NCBI GenBank assembly: GCA_018296165.2
Contig: JACKQL020000078.1
Span: 62,001 to 126,000, forward strand
Direction of reading: 5' to 3'
Source of the DNA: Termitomyces sp. T153
Taxonomy: Eukaryota; Basidiomycota; Agaricomycetes; Agaricales; Lyophyllaceae
Length of the DNA stretch: 64,000 nucleotides
A program made the translations under genes and the position numbers. This document shows, in pieces, positions 1 through 10,428 of this stretch; within the stretch, counting starts at the first letter, position 1, and each line of letters starts with the position of its first letter. Under the pieces are notes generated by a model. It did not search any database. It was not told where the DNA came from and was given only the letters and a program-made list of their open reading frames with translations.

Positions 1-950
1 TATCAGAAGGGGGTGCGGTGGCTCAGATGGCACCATCGCGTCCCAAAGTGGGTCACATGATCTGCAAGTGCAAGGTCGGGGTTTCAACTCTGGCTGTGTG
101 CGCCTGTGTGGAAAACACCTTAGACACCATGTGGGTTATTTCAACGCCGCCGGAAAGCCTCCGCCCGCATGTGCTTGACTAGCCAGGCTTTGTAGTGCAG
201 GCCGACCAGGACCAAGCAATCAGCACGTGGTTCAATGAGGCAATGTGACCACCACGCTCGTGACGGATCAGAAAAAGAAAAATTTCCCCGGTGTGATGGA
301 TTTGGGAGAGGGTCTAGGCCTTCGCTGACCAAGCGGGTTGTGGCATGGGTAGGCGTGAGGATAGGAGTCAATAGTTCGATCAGGCTGCCAAAGTACTGTG
401 TGGTCCATCGGATGGTCTGGTGTGGTTTAAAGCCGAGGCTGCCGGTTTGATCAGGTGCCCAGCCGAAAAGGTGCGGCACGTCTGTTACATGGTGGTTCAC
501 TGGGCTATTCCATCGCGGGTTCCAAATCTCGGGATCGTTCTTCCGAAAGTAGCGTCTGGGCGTGGGGAGGGTGGAGTCGTGACTACCCTGAGTTTGGATT
601 GACTAGAGGGAGGCTTGAGCTGGCTAAAAGGGTTACCGCCCTACACCAATCAACTCCGACCAAGCATTGCCGAGTACAGCTGGGTTTAGAAATTGGGAGG
701 GCACGTTAGTGGCAGATGGTCAGTGGGACTTAGGTGTGGGAAGTAGTATGAACTCCGACAAAAAGTCAAATTGTAGTAAAGTGGCTACGAGGCGTAACCA
801 GCATCAGCTGAAAAGGGATCGGGCTGGAGAACTAGTTGGAGTGTCCGTAATTACCACCCCCATTACGTACTGCAGGGCTTAGGACATGAAGGTCATGTGT
901 AAAATAAGCCTTTAAGATAAACAAAAATGTATCATCATCATCATCATCAT
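1..950 (+). mobile_element. SINE-like retroposon with tRNA-type head, left copy
   Basis: The insertion interrupts the gypsy A protease region. The body runs from about 8 to 950 and ends in a (CAT)n tail at 931-957. Its head has an internal RNA polymerase III A-box-like and B-box-like pair, as in tRNA-derived SINEs. In the inverted copy at 28,058-29,000 the element is flanked on both sides by TCTGATAGTTATGATG, a 16-bp target duplication; here the 5' duplication runs off the window start. No protein is encoded: the small frames across it are incidental. It is clearly richer in CG dinucleotides than the gypsy sequence around it, which suggests a younger insertion. About 940 bp is long for a SINE, so the body may be composite. 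A 5'-truncated relative lies at 62,793-63,364. Confidence 0.7.
19..90 (+). promoter_or_regulatory. Internal Pol III promoter (A box 19-30, B box 80-90)
   Basis: TGGCTCAGATGG at 19-30 fits the tRNA A-box consensus TRGCNNAGNNGG. GGTTTCAACTC at 80-90 resembles the B box GGTTCRANNCC. The 61-nt spacing between box starts is wider than in a tRNA but usual for SINE heads. The same boxes occur on the minus strand at 28,918-28,989. Confidence 0.55.
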
Positions 951-966
951 CATCATAACTATCAGA

Positions 967-1841
967 GATCCTAATACTGGTTGCTGGACAGCCCTGCCCA
1001 CTCTTCAAAGAGGGAAGGTGCCAAAGGCAGGTGTTGGAGGAGATAGTGATCCAAAATTCTCAATCTCAATGATCTGGTCAGTGACCAGGGAGAGGTGGCA
1101 GTAATGATTGGAGAGAAGGAGAATGGTGAAGTAGTGGTGACTGGATACACTATAAATCATAGTGGATTCAAGAACCAAGAGTTGAGATATGTGTATCTGC
1201 AGGCCTTTGCTGCAGAGGGAGATGTGGGAGGAAGAGATGAGAAGACATTAGCAGCCTATCTAGATGGGCAGCTGTGTCAGATACCAGAGAAGTTGGAGGA
1301 GATCTTAGTACAGCAGGAAAGCCTAGAGTTAGAAGCAGGTGTGGGGGAAACTGCACAAGTATTTTCTAAGAAATACAAACCTGTTGCTAGGAAGGTGAAA
1401 CCTGTACTAGGGACCTCTCCTGAGGAGTTTAGAATTGAAAGGTGTATTACTAGAGATCCACTAGCAGACATGCCAAAATTGGACCCAAATCCACCTGATT
1501 TCAAACCCACAGGGAGGTACACTGGTGAGTGCAAGGAAATCATTGACCCAGTACATGAGGATGGTTTCTTGTGGCCAGAAGAGATGAAGGCAGTACATCA
1601 CCTAATGATGCTGCAGAATGAGGCTTTTGCATGGGATGATTCTCAAAGAGGTAGGCCCAAGGAGGAATTCTTCCCTCCTGTAGTAATGCCAGTAATTCTT
1701 CACACCTCCTGGGTATTGAAGAACATTCCCATTGCTCCTGGACTCAGAGAAGAAATCTGCCAGATGATAAAACAGAAAATTGAGGCAGTGTGTATGAGCC
1801 ATCCAACTCTTCATACAGATCCCAGTGGTTCACAGTATTGA
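967..1841 (+). pseudogene. pol: Gypsy A pol, protease-to-RT connector
   Basis: This is the first long frame of the pol polyprotein after the SINE. The reading starts upstream of the first Met at 1095 because the coding sequence continues from the protease end, which is interrupted by the SINE. It covers the linker and the N-terminal fingers of reverse transcriptase, recognisable from the run through PPDFKPTGRYT and the segment just before the RT core (IAPGLREEICQMIKQKIEAV). The frame breaks near 1800 and the homologous reading resumes in another frame at about 1790, so a frameshift has occurred. The identical copy is at 27,167-28,042 on the minus strand. Confidence 0.75.
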
Positions 1842-2080
1842 AGAAGGATGGTGAGAGTTTGAGGATAGTTCACAGCTTGGAACCTTTAAACAAAGTGACC
1901 ATAGCACATTCTGGATTGCCACCAGCAACTGAAGAATTAGCTAGTCATTTTGCTGGCAGGGCTTGTGGAGGGATCTTTGACTTGTATGTGGGATATGATG
2001 AGAGAGTGTTGGATGTGAAGTCCAGGGACTATACCACCTTTCAGACACCCTTTGGTGCTCTAAGGTTGGTACCCTGCTAA
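1790..2080 (+). pseudogene. pol: Gypsy A reverse transcriptase, fingers/palm start
   Basis: This continues the RT domain in a shifted frame. Conserved blocks visible are YRSQWFTVLKKDGE (template-grip region), a SLEPLNKVT segment and FQTPFGALRL, all normal in gypsy RT just ahead of the catalytic palm. The frame ends at 2080 with a stop, and the next RT block (MGWTNSVPIF) begins in a third frame at the same place. Expression of a full RT would need repair of at least two shifts. Confidence 0.75.
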
Positions 2081-2439
2081 TGGGCTGGACAAATTCAGTA
2101 CCAATCTTTTATGATGACATTGCCTTCATCTTGAAAGATGAGATACCTCATGTAACTTGGCCATATATTGATGATGTGCCAATCAGAGGTCCACCTCACA
2201 GGTATGAGTTGCCAGATGGAGGCTATGAGATTATCCCAGAAAATCCAGGCATTAGGAGATTTGTATGGGAACATCTGCAGAATGTAAACAGAGTGTTACA
2301 AAGAGTCAAATATGCTGGAGGGACTTTCTCTGGGAAGAAGTCAGTAGTCTGTGCAGATGAGATTGTAGTGGTTGGACACAGGTGTTCCTATGAGGGACAG
2401 AAACCTGAGACCAAGCAGTTGGCCATTGTTATGGGATGA
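2080..2439 (+). pseudogene. pol: Gypsy A reverse transcriptase, palm/thumb
   Basis: This carries the catalytic box YIDD at 2164-2175 (usual form YXDD, mostly YLDD in gypsy elements). YIDD followed by a VPIRGP segment marks a non-chromoviral gypsy group that I associate with basidiomycetes. The preceding MGWTNSVPIFYDD segment is the conserved helix that normally holds NSP. The frame ends at 2439. The mirrored copy lies at 26,569-26,928 on the minus strand. Confidence 0.8.
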
Positions 2440-3195
2440 GGTGATTGCCAGGACAAGTCAGATGTCAGAGCTTTCCTAGGTACTTGTGGTACCTTTAGGA
2501 TGTTCATTAAAGACTATGCCAAAGTGGCTGCACCCATCAACAAATTGACTCAAAACCACACACCATTTGTTTGGAGTGAGAAACAGCAGTCAGCAATAGC
2601 CCAGTTGAAGAAGTTGCTAGCTGAAAGTGCACCCCTAAAACCACTTGACTATGAGTCAGGAGGGGCAGTGGTCTTATCAGTTAACACTTCTTGGATGGCA
2701 GTTGGCTTTGGAATATTCCAGGAAGCTCCAGATAATCCTAAGCAACACACTTGTGCTAAGCTAGGATCCATCACTTTGAATGAGAGGGAGGCAAGGTTCT
2801 CACAAGCTCAAAGAGTACTCTCTGGTTTGATGAAAGCCTTGCAAGCTAATAAGTATTGGCTGGTTGGTTGTAGGAAGCTTGTGGTGGAGACAGCTGCCAA
2901 GTCTTTGAAGGGAATGCCAAGCAATCCTGGAGTAGGACCTAATGCCACCATCATGAGATGGATTGAGGATGTCCTACTCTGTCATTTTACTTGGAGGCAT
3001 GTGCCAGGAAAGACCTTTAGTGTTGATGGCCTGTCTAGGAGGCTCAAGCAGCTAGGAGATGAGGAGTACCCACCTGTTAACCCAGAGTTGGTGGACAACC
3101 CAAAGACTATGCACTTTGAATATCCAGCTAAAACCAACAATGAACCAGGATGGGAGGATTGGGAACCCTTAGCACTTGAAGAGTTTGCAGATTGA
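2440..3195 (+). pseudogene. pol: Gypsy A tether and RNase H
   Basis: The open part is 2500-3195. It begins with the RT thumb/connection (FIKDYAKVAAPINKLT), then a WSEKQQSA segment, then an RNase H fold entered at LSVNTSWMAVGFGIF, which occupies the place of the catalytic Asp strand in active enzymes. Later, HFTWRHVPGKTFSVDGLSR matches the conserved C-terminal RNase H block. The first catalytic position reads Asn (VNTSW) where an Asp is expected, so the enzyme is probably inactive. The mirror copy is at 25,813-26,568 on the minus strand. Confidence 0.75.
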
Positions 3196-4208
3196 ATTGA
3201 CACTAGAGGTGGCTATCTACATGCAGTAGCCACTGAAGTATCAGACTTTGAACAAGAACTTGATAGAGCAAGGTCTCAAGAGGTGGAATATAGGAAGGCA
3301 GTTCTAAGTCAGCAGCAGACATCTAGAATAGATCCTGTTGCAGTAGAATCTCTCTCTCTCAGCCTCTATTACCCACAGGAGGTACTGAGGAAGAAAAGGA
3401 AGCAGACTTACAGGCCTACTTAGAACATAGAAAGGGTGGTGAGAGTGAACAGTGGGATGGCTTGCTACCAATTGTACAAAGCTGGCTACAAGACCCAAGC
3501 AAAGAACCTGAAAGTTTGAAGGGTTGGGACCCAGACAAGTTCAAGAGGTTTGCAAGACAGTTCTTCTTTGATCAAAAGGGGAGACTGTACAAGCGCAATC
3601 ATGAGGCCAGGCATAAGCTAGTAGTCAATATTGATAGGTGAATGTTCATGCTTAAATCAGCCCATTATGCCTTGGGGCATAGAGGAACTTATGCAGCCAA
3701 AATGTTAATACAAGAACAATTTTGGTGGCCAGGAGTTGATGGAGATGTACAGTGGTATGTTGGGACTTGCCACAACTGTCAGATATGTCAGAAGACAGTT
3801 GTAAATAGAGCTCCCACAGTGACCTATACACCCTCTATCTTCCAAACAATTCACATTGATACCATGCACATGACTCCAGCTTCAAATGGCTGCAAGTATA
3901 TTGTCCATGGTAGGTGTGCATTGTCTTCATGGATGGAGGGGAGGCCTCTGCACAAGGAGAACCACAAAACAATTGGTCAATGGTTGTTTGAGGATATAAT
4001 TTGTCGCTGGGGTTGCATTGCAGAAATCATCACTGATAATGCTGGACAATTCAAAAAGGTCACAGCTTGGATAGAGAATAAATATGGAATCAGAGGCATT
4101 GCCATCTCTCCATACAACTCTCAAGCTAATGGCAAAATTGAAAGACCACATTGGGATGTCAGGCAAGCTTTATTCAAAGCTTGTGAGGATCGCACTAAAT
4201 GGTTTTAG
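3196..4208 (+). pseudogene. pol: Gypsy A integrase, zinc domain and catalytic core
   Basis: A linker at 3196-3500 is followed by the integrase entry (FDQKGRLYKRNHEARHK near 3570-3620), a stop, then the open part 3642-4208. An HHCC zinc module is complete (His and His in AHYALGHRG, Cys pair in CHNCQICQK). The catalytic triad is visible: Asp in IHIDTMHM, Asp in TDNAGQF and Glu in NGKIERP. This is the best preserved enzyme domain of the copy. The mirror copy is at 24,800-25,812 on the minus strand. Confidence 0.85.
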
Positions 4209-4230
4209 TTCTTCTTCCATGTAATGTGGA

Positions 4231-4905
4231 GTGATTGCATTTATCCAGCAGAGATTTGGATGTTCACCATACTTCATGGTCACTGGAGCTCATCCAACTC
4301 TACCTTTGGACTTGGTAGAGGTTACCTGGTTAATAGAATTACCAGAAGGGTCATTATCTACAGAAGAGTTGATTGGTTATCGTGCTAGGGCCTTAGCTAA
4401 GCACCACCAACATATAGAAGAGATGAGAGAAAGGGTTGGGAAGGACAAACTCCAATGGGCCTTGAAGTTTGCAGAAGAACATAAGAACTCTATTAAAGAC
4501 TTCAACTTCAAACCCTTGGACTTGGTCTTGGTTAAAAATATGATTACGGAAAGTTCACACAGTGCTAAAATGCTGCCCTGTTTTCATGGTCCAATGGTGG
4601 TAATTACTAAGACCAAGGGTGGTAACTACATTGTGGCAGAACTGGATGGGTCAGTTTGGCAGACCAGAGTTGCGGCTTTTAGAGTAGTCCCTTACAAAGC
4701 TCGAAGACAATTGGAGCTATCCCAGAGCCTAGAGCAATGGATAGATATTACTCCAGAAAAGTTAAAGGAGCTAAGGGAAGAACTACAAAGGCCTACTATA
4801 AATGCTATGTCAGACCTATTATTTGGATCTATGAAGCTTCATGAGCCTCTAGACCATGACATGGTTAAGTCAGACAATAGCCCTGAAAAATTGACAAAAG
4901 TTTGA
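4231..4905 (+). pseudogene. pol: Gypsy A integrase C-terminal domain
   Basis: This reads on from the catalytic core in a new frame. It starts with the conserved FGCSPYFMVTGAHP and PLDLVE segment and continues through a helical stretch to an SH3-like barrel (PLDLVLVKNMI, then MVVITKTKGGNYIVAEL and AAFRVVPY). No chromodomain follows, which separates family A from the chromoviral family B in this window. It ends at a TGA at 4903-4905. The identical mirror copy is 24,103-24,777 on the minus strand. Confidence 0.8.
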
Positions 4906-5048
4906 ATGTTTTAACTTAATCACACATTTTCGGGGTTAATGGCATTATATTTGGGGTTACAGAATAAAAAGATATGGAGGGGATTTTTTTTACAAGTGGA
5001 GAAGGTTAAGTATGACTATGCTAAGTGAGGCAGAGACAAAGGAAGTGT

Positions 5049-6014
5049 TTACAATGTGGGGGTTGACAAAAGCTCCAAGGAACTTTTGGGCTCAGCAATG
5101 GGGGAAGAGGCAAGCTTGATGTTGGACTCTCTGGGAGTAGACTGAGAGGCTGAGTGAGTGATGAGTGAAGGAATGTAAAAATAATGGAAAAAGATGCACC
5201 TCAAAAGATACATTAAGGGCGTCAAGCAGCAAACCTGTGAGATTGACATCTGGGGAAGCCAAGACCTTGTTGAGACAAGTGAGGCTAGTGACAATGAGCT
5301 TGTATGTTTGTAGAGACAAATTGGGAAGGTGGAGCTGTTGTTGAGCAGCAAGCTTCACTGCTTTGCATTGTTTCTTGAGGTTCTCATGAGGTACTGGCTC
5401 ATTGCCATTGGTGAGGGAAACAGCCTTGAGAATAGCATTGACTTGGCCTAAAAGAAGGAGAGCAGTTTTGCTGCCTGACTTGTAGTTGGCTAAGGAAGAT
5501 GGTAAGCAAAAAAGATCAAAGAATGAAAAGAAGGAAAAGCATACCAACTGAAGGGGTAACCTTAACCTTTTTAGGCTTATGCTTGCCATCAATTTCAGTC
5601 TGAGACAGAGTAAGGCATAGGGAGAGTGTAGTCAATGGGTTAAAATATTAAGACAGCAAGCTGATGGACTCACATTAGCCTTGCACTTAACAGAAGGAGC
5701 AGGAGATGGACCAGCCATAGCAATGTCATGATCCTGAGCTTGATGCTTCTAGGGAAAAAGTTGACAAATGAAGAAGAATAAGTGTGAAAGATGGAAGAAC
5801 ATGGAAGAACATGCACTGCTTCAGCTTCACACTTGTGACAAAGTTCCTGACAATTGTTATCAATGGTAACAATGGTGTTGGCAAAGGAAGAGAAGGCCTT
5901 TGCACTAGCTGAAACATCCCAGGCAGAGGAAGGGAGTTTCAGAGTGTTGGAAAGAAGGCCAGGGAGGCCAGATTGGTTGGCAATACAAGCAAAGTTGGCC
6001 TGGTCAGAGAATGC
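5049..6014 (-). pseudogene. Antisense gene of gypsy A, exons 2 to end
   Basis: The gene runs opposite to the gypsy reading direction, between integrase and 3' LTR. Exon 2 starts at 6014 after a CAG acceptor (FSDQANFACIANQ). A small exon with KCKAN, a basic exon (KHKPKKVKV, like a nuclear localisation signal) and a helical exon (NYKSGSKTALLLLGQ to NVSFE) follow, then a short Ser/Pro-rich tail with stop at 5049-5051. Intron positions and phases match the A' copy at 21,926-23,252. Exon 1 is displaced to 16,636-16,863 by the nested B element. I do not recognise the family; the function is unknown. The exon series is conserved between two diverged elements, which argues against chance. Confidence 0.7.
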
Positions 6015-6070
6015 CTGGTGAAATACACAAGAGTGATGTAAAAGAAAGAGAAGAAAAAGTGTATGAGGTT

Positions 6071-6075
6071 GAGGA
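6071..6075. repeat. Target site duplication, left (GAGGA)
   Basis: GAGGA directly precedes the 5' LTR of element B and is repeated at 16,615-16,619 directly after the 3' LTR. A 5-bp duplication is normal for Ty3/gypsy integrase. Confidence 0.92.
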
Positions 6076-7137
6076 TGTCATGACCCACTCCCTGGACTCC
6101 CAACATTGTTCCCAGCCTGCTTGCTTCCCCAGAGTTCCTTCCCCAATGCATCATCAAAACTCCCAACCATCAAACACCCTCCACAGCCACTCCAGGTAAC
6201 TCTGACACTTCTCTGGCAAACCCTGACAGCCCTCTGGCTAACTCTGATGACCTTCTCCATAGCTGTCCATGCTTTTCTTGACTCTTCTGAGCCCCTGGAA
6301 CCCTCCCCCACTGTTTCTGACCCCATCATGTGTCTTCAGCTCACCACTCTAGCTCACCTAACCTTCTTTGGAGCATTACAACAACTCCAGAGCAACCCAT
6401 GTCCCCAACTGATCCCATCAGAATATCATGGTGGCTCACTCCTCAATTGCAACCAACACCCATCAATTCTGCCATGGCTCCATTAAGCCCTGCCACCACA
6501 CCCACTGCCCCCCAGAGCTCTCCAGTAGTCAGTATATAATCTGTAAAGTAGCACCTTGTACTCTAGTCTTGATATTGCATTAACTGGTTACTTGTGTCTT
6601 GTGTTTCTTTCTGTCTCTTTTTTCCAATTTTAGTCTTGAATCTATCTCTTTTCTCAGCCTCATCTTGTCTTGCCTCCATCTCATCTCAATTGTCTCTATT
6701 TTCTTTGTTTCTCTAAGTTCTTTTCAACTCCAATGTCAGTATGAACTCTGTGCATGCACTACAACCCTGAACATTCTTACAACAACTCTGGACCTTACTC
6801 CCCACTTGGCCCTGGAACCCATCAAGTCTTAATTGATCCCCCATCAAACTCCAGCTCTGCTCCCATCACTTGCAAAGCCTCTGTTTGCCCTGCAATCTAC
6901 TTGTGCACTTACAAACTTGTTTCTAACATCTGCCCAGGCCCAACACCTCATATACTTAGTCTTAGACTTCCCTGAACCACTCCAGACTTGCTTGGACTGC
7001 TCTCATTGGCTTCTCCTTGCAACTCTCTCCACTCCATGCCAACCCCAGAGTGCTAGGCTATAAGTGCAGGGCACCATATCCACCTAGTAAGGACTCACTC
7101 AGTGTAGCTGAGCCCCTGTAGTCAGCAGAACCTAACA
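6076..7137 (+). repeat. 5' LTR of element B
   Basis: It begins TGTCATGACC and ends CCTAACA. A TATATAAT box lies at 6534-6541, and the likely transcript start lies about 31 bp on at 6565. The 3' partner is 15,554-16,614. A younger, CG-richer relative is at 41,122-42,285. Pyrimidine-rich frames inside are not genes. Confidence 0.92.
6534..6576 (+). promoter_or_regulatory. LTR promoter and 5' end of the B transcript
   Basis: TATATAAT is at 6534 and AGTCTTGATATT is at 6565-6576. The second sequence is complementary to the site just downstream of the LTR (7139-7150) at 11 of 12 positions, which points to it as the RNA 5' end in a self-priming mechanism. The TATA box and AGTCTTGATATT are conserved in the 3' LTR (near 16,010) and in the second family-B LTR (41,569). 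Confidence 0.55.
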
Positions 7138-7138
7138 T

Positions 7139-7150
7139 AATATGAAGACT
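7139..7150 (+). promoter_or_regulatory. Putative self-priming primer binding site of element B
   Basis: AATATGAAGACT starts 2 nt after the 5' LTR. Its reverse complement matches the inferred transcript start (6565-6576) with one mismatch. No TGG-type tRNA primer site is adjacent. Tf1 and sushi relatives are known to prime minus-strand synthesis with the 5' end of their own RNA. Confidence 0.55.
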
Positions 7151-7169
7151 CCCTCTTACCCCATTCTCA

Positions 7170-9032
7170 ATGTCTGTATATAACCCCATGTACAACCTTG
7201 CTGGCCACCTAACTGACATCTATGGTTGGCCAGTCCATACACCCTATTCTATCAAGGCCCCCCTATGGATTAGTATGTTCCCTGTTACTAGACTCCTGAT
7301 CCCAACTAGGTGTTCTATGCCCCCTCCATCAGCTAGAGGATACCTCCAGGCTGGCACTGCCCTCCAGCATTTCCTGCTGATGCCAACAACCCCTGCATGT
7401 ACCCTGGAGGATACTCTGCAGCACCCCCCAACTCTGCCTATCTTCCCCCTACCCACTACTATGCATACCCAGTCCCCACTGCAGCCCCAGCCCCTCTAAA
7501 GCACCCAGATAATTATTCTCCTCGTTTGCCATTTTCTGCTCAAGTTCCCTCTTCCCTCAGATAGCAAAAGATCAAAGCCTATGTTCAACAGTGCAACAAA
7601 GTCCTCCACTTCCTCCATCTCTCCCCTGCAGAGTTTGCAAGGTGTGCTTGCATCCTCCTTGTCAACTTAGGCTACCCCAACACCTCTACAACACCAGAGG
7701 TTTGGGCAGATTGGCTCCTCAACTTCCATAAATGCTACCTGCAAGGAAATTTCCCTGAAACTACACAAGGCACCCTGGGAATCAATGCTAATTTACAGAA
7801 CAAGCTCCATGCATCAGTAAAAGAAATCCACACCAGTCCAAACCCTCACCCATTCAAAGATCCTCTGGACCCCTCCCACTCCTTTCATGTGCAACACAAG
7901 GAACCTGTCAGGATACAAAGCAAAGCCCCACCTCCCATTCTCTGCCCGCAGGAAGAACTTAACATGGCCTTCAGCATCTTGAGGAACCTCAACCCTGCAG
8001 GAGGATTGTTTAACCACCCTGCTGCCCACACCTTGGCCCTCTCTGCTCTTCCCTGGGCCAACTCCATCTCCAGTACCTTCCATATATAGGATCAACCCAC
8101 TGCCCCCAAACCCCATGCACAACAGCCACTCCTGCACATTGACAATGACAACTGGACTCTCTCCTATATTGACAAGCCTGGTAACCCTGCCAACAAGCCT
8201 GCCCCACACAATGGCCCTCCTCAAGACAGGCCTCCCCACTTCAATTCTCCATGCCCCCCATGTTAATGCCTCTCTGCCCCACCAGAACATCCCAGTCCCT
8301 CCAAGACAGCCCATGGGCCCCAGGGCATCCTGACCCCCTTTCCCCATCAACCCCCCTCATTCCCCACCTGTTCCAACCCCCACTCCAAACTCAAACATAG
8401 AGGACAATACTCATGACTTGGGATGGGAAGAAAGACTTGACATTCAAAAGCCCAAACCCTTCACTGGCTGTGACTCCTAGAAGTGGCACATCTTTCTAAC
8501 ACAGTGTCTAATAATGTTCCAAGCTAAGCCCATTATCTTCCAGCTTGAGAGCTCACAAGTGGCCTTTGCTGCATCATATTTGCAGGGTATTGCCTTTGAC
8601 CATTACACTGCATTACTCTGGTTTGATCCCAACAACTGTATTCTCTCCAATTGGCTCACTTTCACCCAGTATTTCTCTAATAAGTTTGGCATCTTTGACA
8701 CTGTAGCAGAAGTGGAGGAGAACCTCTTCAACCTCCAAATGTGCAATAACAAACACTTTACAACCTTCATTGTACAATTTGAATGGGAAGCCTACAAAAC
8801 TGGGTGGAACTACAATGCTCTCCAATTTGCCCTCCATCATGCCCTGCTGCAACAGATCAAGGACATCCTTTGTTTTGTGCCCAAGCAAACTACATACAAT
8901 AGATACAAGGCACTTGTTACTCAGGTTGACCAGCATTACTGGGAAGACTGGAGTGAGAACACAACACCACAGACCTCATGGAACACCTCTGGCAACACCA
9001 ATTGGCAGACTGGAGCAACCAATAGCAATTGA
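7170..9032 (+). pseudogene. gag: Element B gag
   Basis: The leader and Pro-rich N-terminal part (7170-8450) are broken into several short frames. The capsid-like core is open at 8514-9032 and reads like a retrotransposon gag domain: a YLQGIAFDHYTALLW helix, a NWLTFTQYFSNKFG segment and an NLQMCNNKHFTTFIVQFE helix are its hallmark blocks. It lies about 280 bp before the zinc knuckle and in the expected order. Gag forms the virus-like particle in the cytoplasm. Multiple stops upstream make it non-functional. Confidence 0.8.
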
Positions 9033-9304
9033 CCCTCAATCTCCATCAACTCTGCCAACTCCACACCTCATTTTCCTCTACTTTGAGGACCTTCCAGTGC
9101 CAATCAACCCTCAGGACAATGCCCACCTGCCCAACTCAATGCCGCTAACCTCCACAAGGCCCCAGAACTCCTGGACACCACTTCTGACAACCTCAATGAT
9201 ACTCTAGATTCTGTCAATGATCAAGAAGCCCTATGCATGAACAAGATTTAGAATAGGCTATGGATTGACTACTAAAGGAGACTCAGAAGAAATGACAGAA
9301 GGAG

Positions 9305-9361
9305 GGCACATGCATCCTATGTGGTGAGCAGGGACACTTTATCAGTAGCTGTCCTAAATGC
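9305..9361 (+). pseudogene. gag: Element B nucleocapsid CCHC zinc knuckle
   Basis: CILCGEQGHFISSC fits C-x2-C-x4-H-x4-C and is read at 9311-9352. It is the RNA-binding knuckle normally at the C-terminus of gag. The flanking frame is broken. Confidence 0.8.
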
Positions 9362-9513
9362 CAGGTGATGGGACATGCCATGTGGACTATTGATGGAGAA
9401 GACTGTGACTACCAGTTTATGGAAAACAAGTCAGCAGTTTAGGTCTGGAAGACACACTAGACTGCAGACCAGACTCCAACATCTTCTCTGCCCCAGCCAC
9501 ACTTCACTGTGCA

Positions 9514-10371
9514 ATGGTACTCACCCCTGAGTACTTCCCAGCACACTTCCCCTCCCACTCCTCCACTACCCTCCTCCTCCACACTGCCCTCCCCTTCTCC
9601 AACAACTCCATCCCCACACTAGTCAACAGTAGCACTATGGATAACTTCATTGATGAATCACTAGCAGCACTCACTCCTCAACACCTCCAACACCTCCCCA
9701 CTCCAATCCTCCTCAAGCTTTTTGATGGCAACCCCACCCCTGCCAGAGATATTACCCATTGCCTAGAGATGACCATGACCTTTGCCAATGGACAACAACA
9801 AGAACTCTGATTACTTGTTACAAAACTACACCTCTCTGCCCCTATTGTCTTAGGCTTCTCATGGTTCTGCTCCACCAATCCCTGCATCAACTAGCCCAGC
9901 TTCACCCTCTACCTTGACCAGGACAACCTGACTGATTCCAGACCAGTGCTCTTCAATGTCTCACCTCCTTCTTCTAAGAACTCCAAGGCTATGATCAGCC
10001 CACCCTGGACCCCTCTGCAGCTCCACTCAAGGTCCATGTAGTTGTTTGTCATCAATGTCTGACTTGACAGCTTGCCCAAGGTCCTCCCCATCCTTGTCAA
10101 CAGCAGTGCCTATGGCACCTTCATCAGCAGTCAACTTGACCTTCAGTGCAATGACCTTGACAAACTCCTTGAGCTCCAACTCTTTGACAGAAGCCCCACC
10201 ATGATAGGAATCACTCAGTACCATAACAACACCCTCACCTTCAACAATGACCTGGGCTTTCAGGCCTGGCTTCTTGTTACCCAACTCCCTCCAATGACTC
10301 TGATCATGCTTGGACTTCCATGGCTGCAAGACATCAACCCTGACATTGACTGGAAAAACCTCACTATGTGA
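9514..10371 (+). pseudogene. pol: Element B protease region with two protease-like domains
   Basis: Two aspartic-protease-like segments lie in tandem. The first has LVNSSTMDNFID at about 9619-9654, and the second has LVNSSAYGTFISS at about 10,093-10,131 and ends in LGLPWLQDINPDIDW. In active relatives this position reads DSGA, so both catalytic Asp codons have become Asn and the Gly has become Ser, each explained by G-to-A changes. Stops separate the two segments. The layout could be a duplicated domain or a retropepsin followed by a degenerate paralogue. Confidence 0.6.
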
Positions 10372-10428
10372 TTTCCTGGCCCCAAAGCAAGGCTAGTGGT
10401 GGCCATCCCCCTCCACCTCTAGTCTGTC

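Larger units (their letters stand above)
1..5647. repeat. Inverted repeat 1, left arm (pairs with 23,361-29,007)
   Basis: Every position i matches the complement of position 29,008 minus i, and all reading frames in the two arms translate identically. The inner end is sharp: 5647 pairs with 23,361 and the next base differs. The outer end is not seen because the window starts inside the SINE target duplication. The arm contains the SINE, gypsy A RT to integrase, and the 3' half of an antisense gene. Confidence 0.95.

Noticed and set aside
141..882. Protein genes across the SINE (for example minus 141-500, plus 455-709)
   Set aside because: These overlap on several frames and both strands, lie inside a tRNA-headed noncoding retroposon, and are not kept in the second copy.
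1168..1814. Minus-strand frames opposite gypsy A RT
   Set aside because: They are shadows of the pol frame with no motif, repeated only because the inverted repeat is identical.
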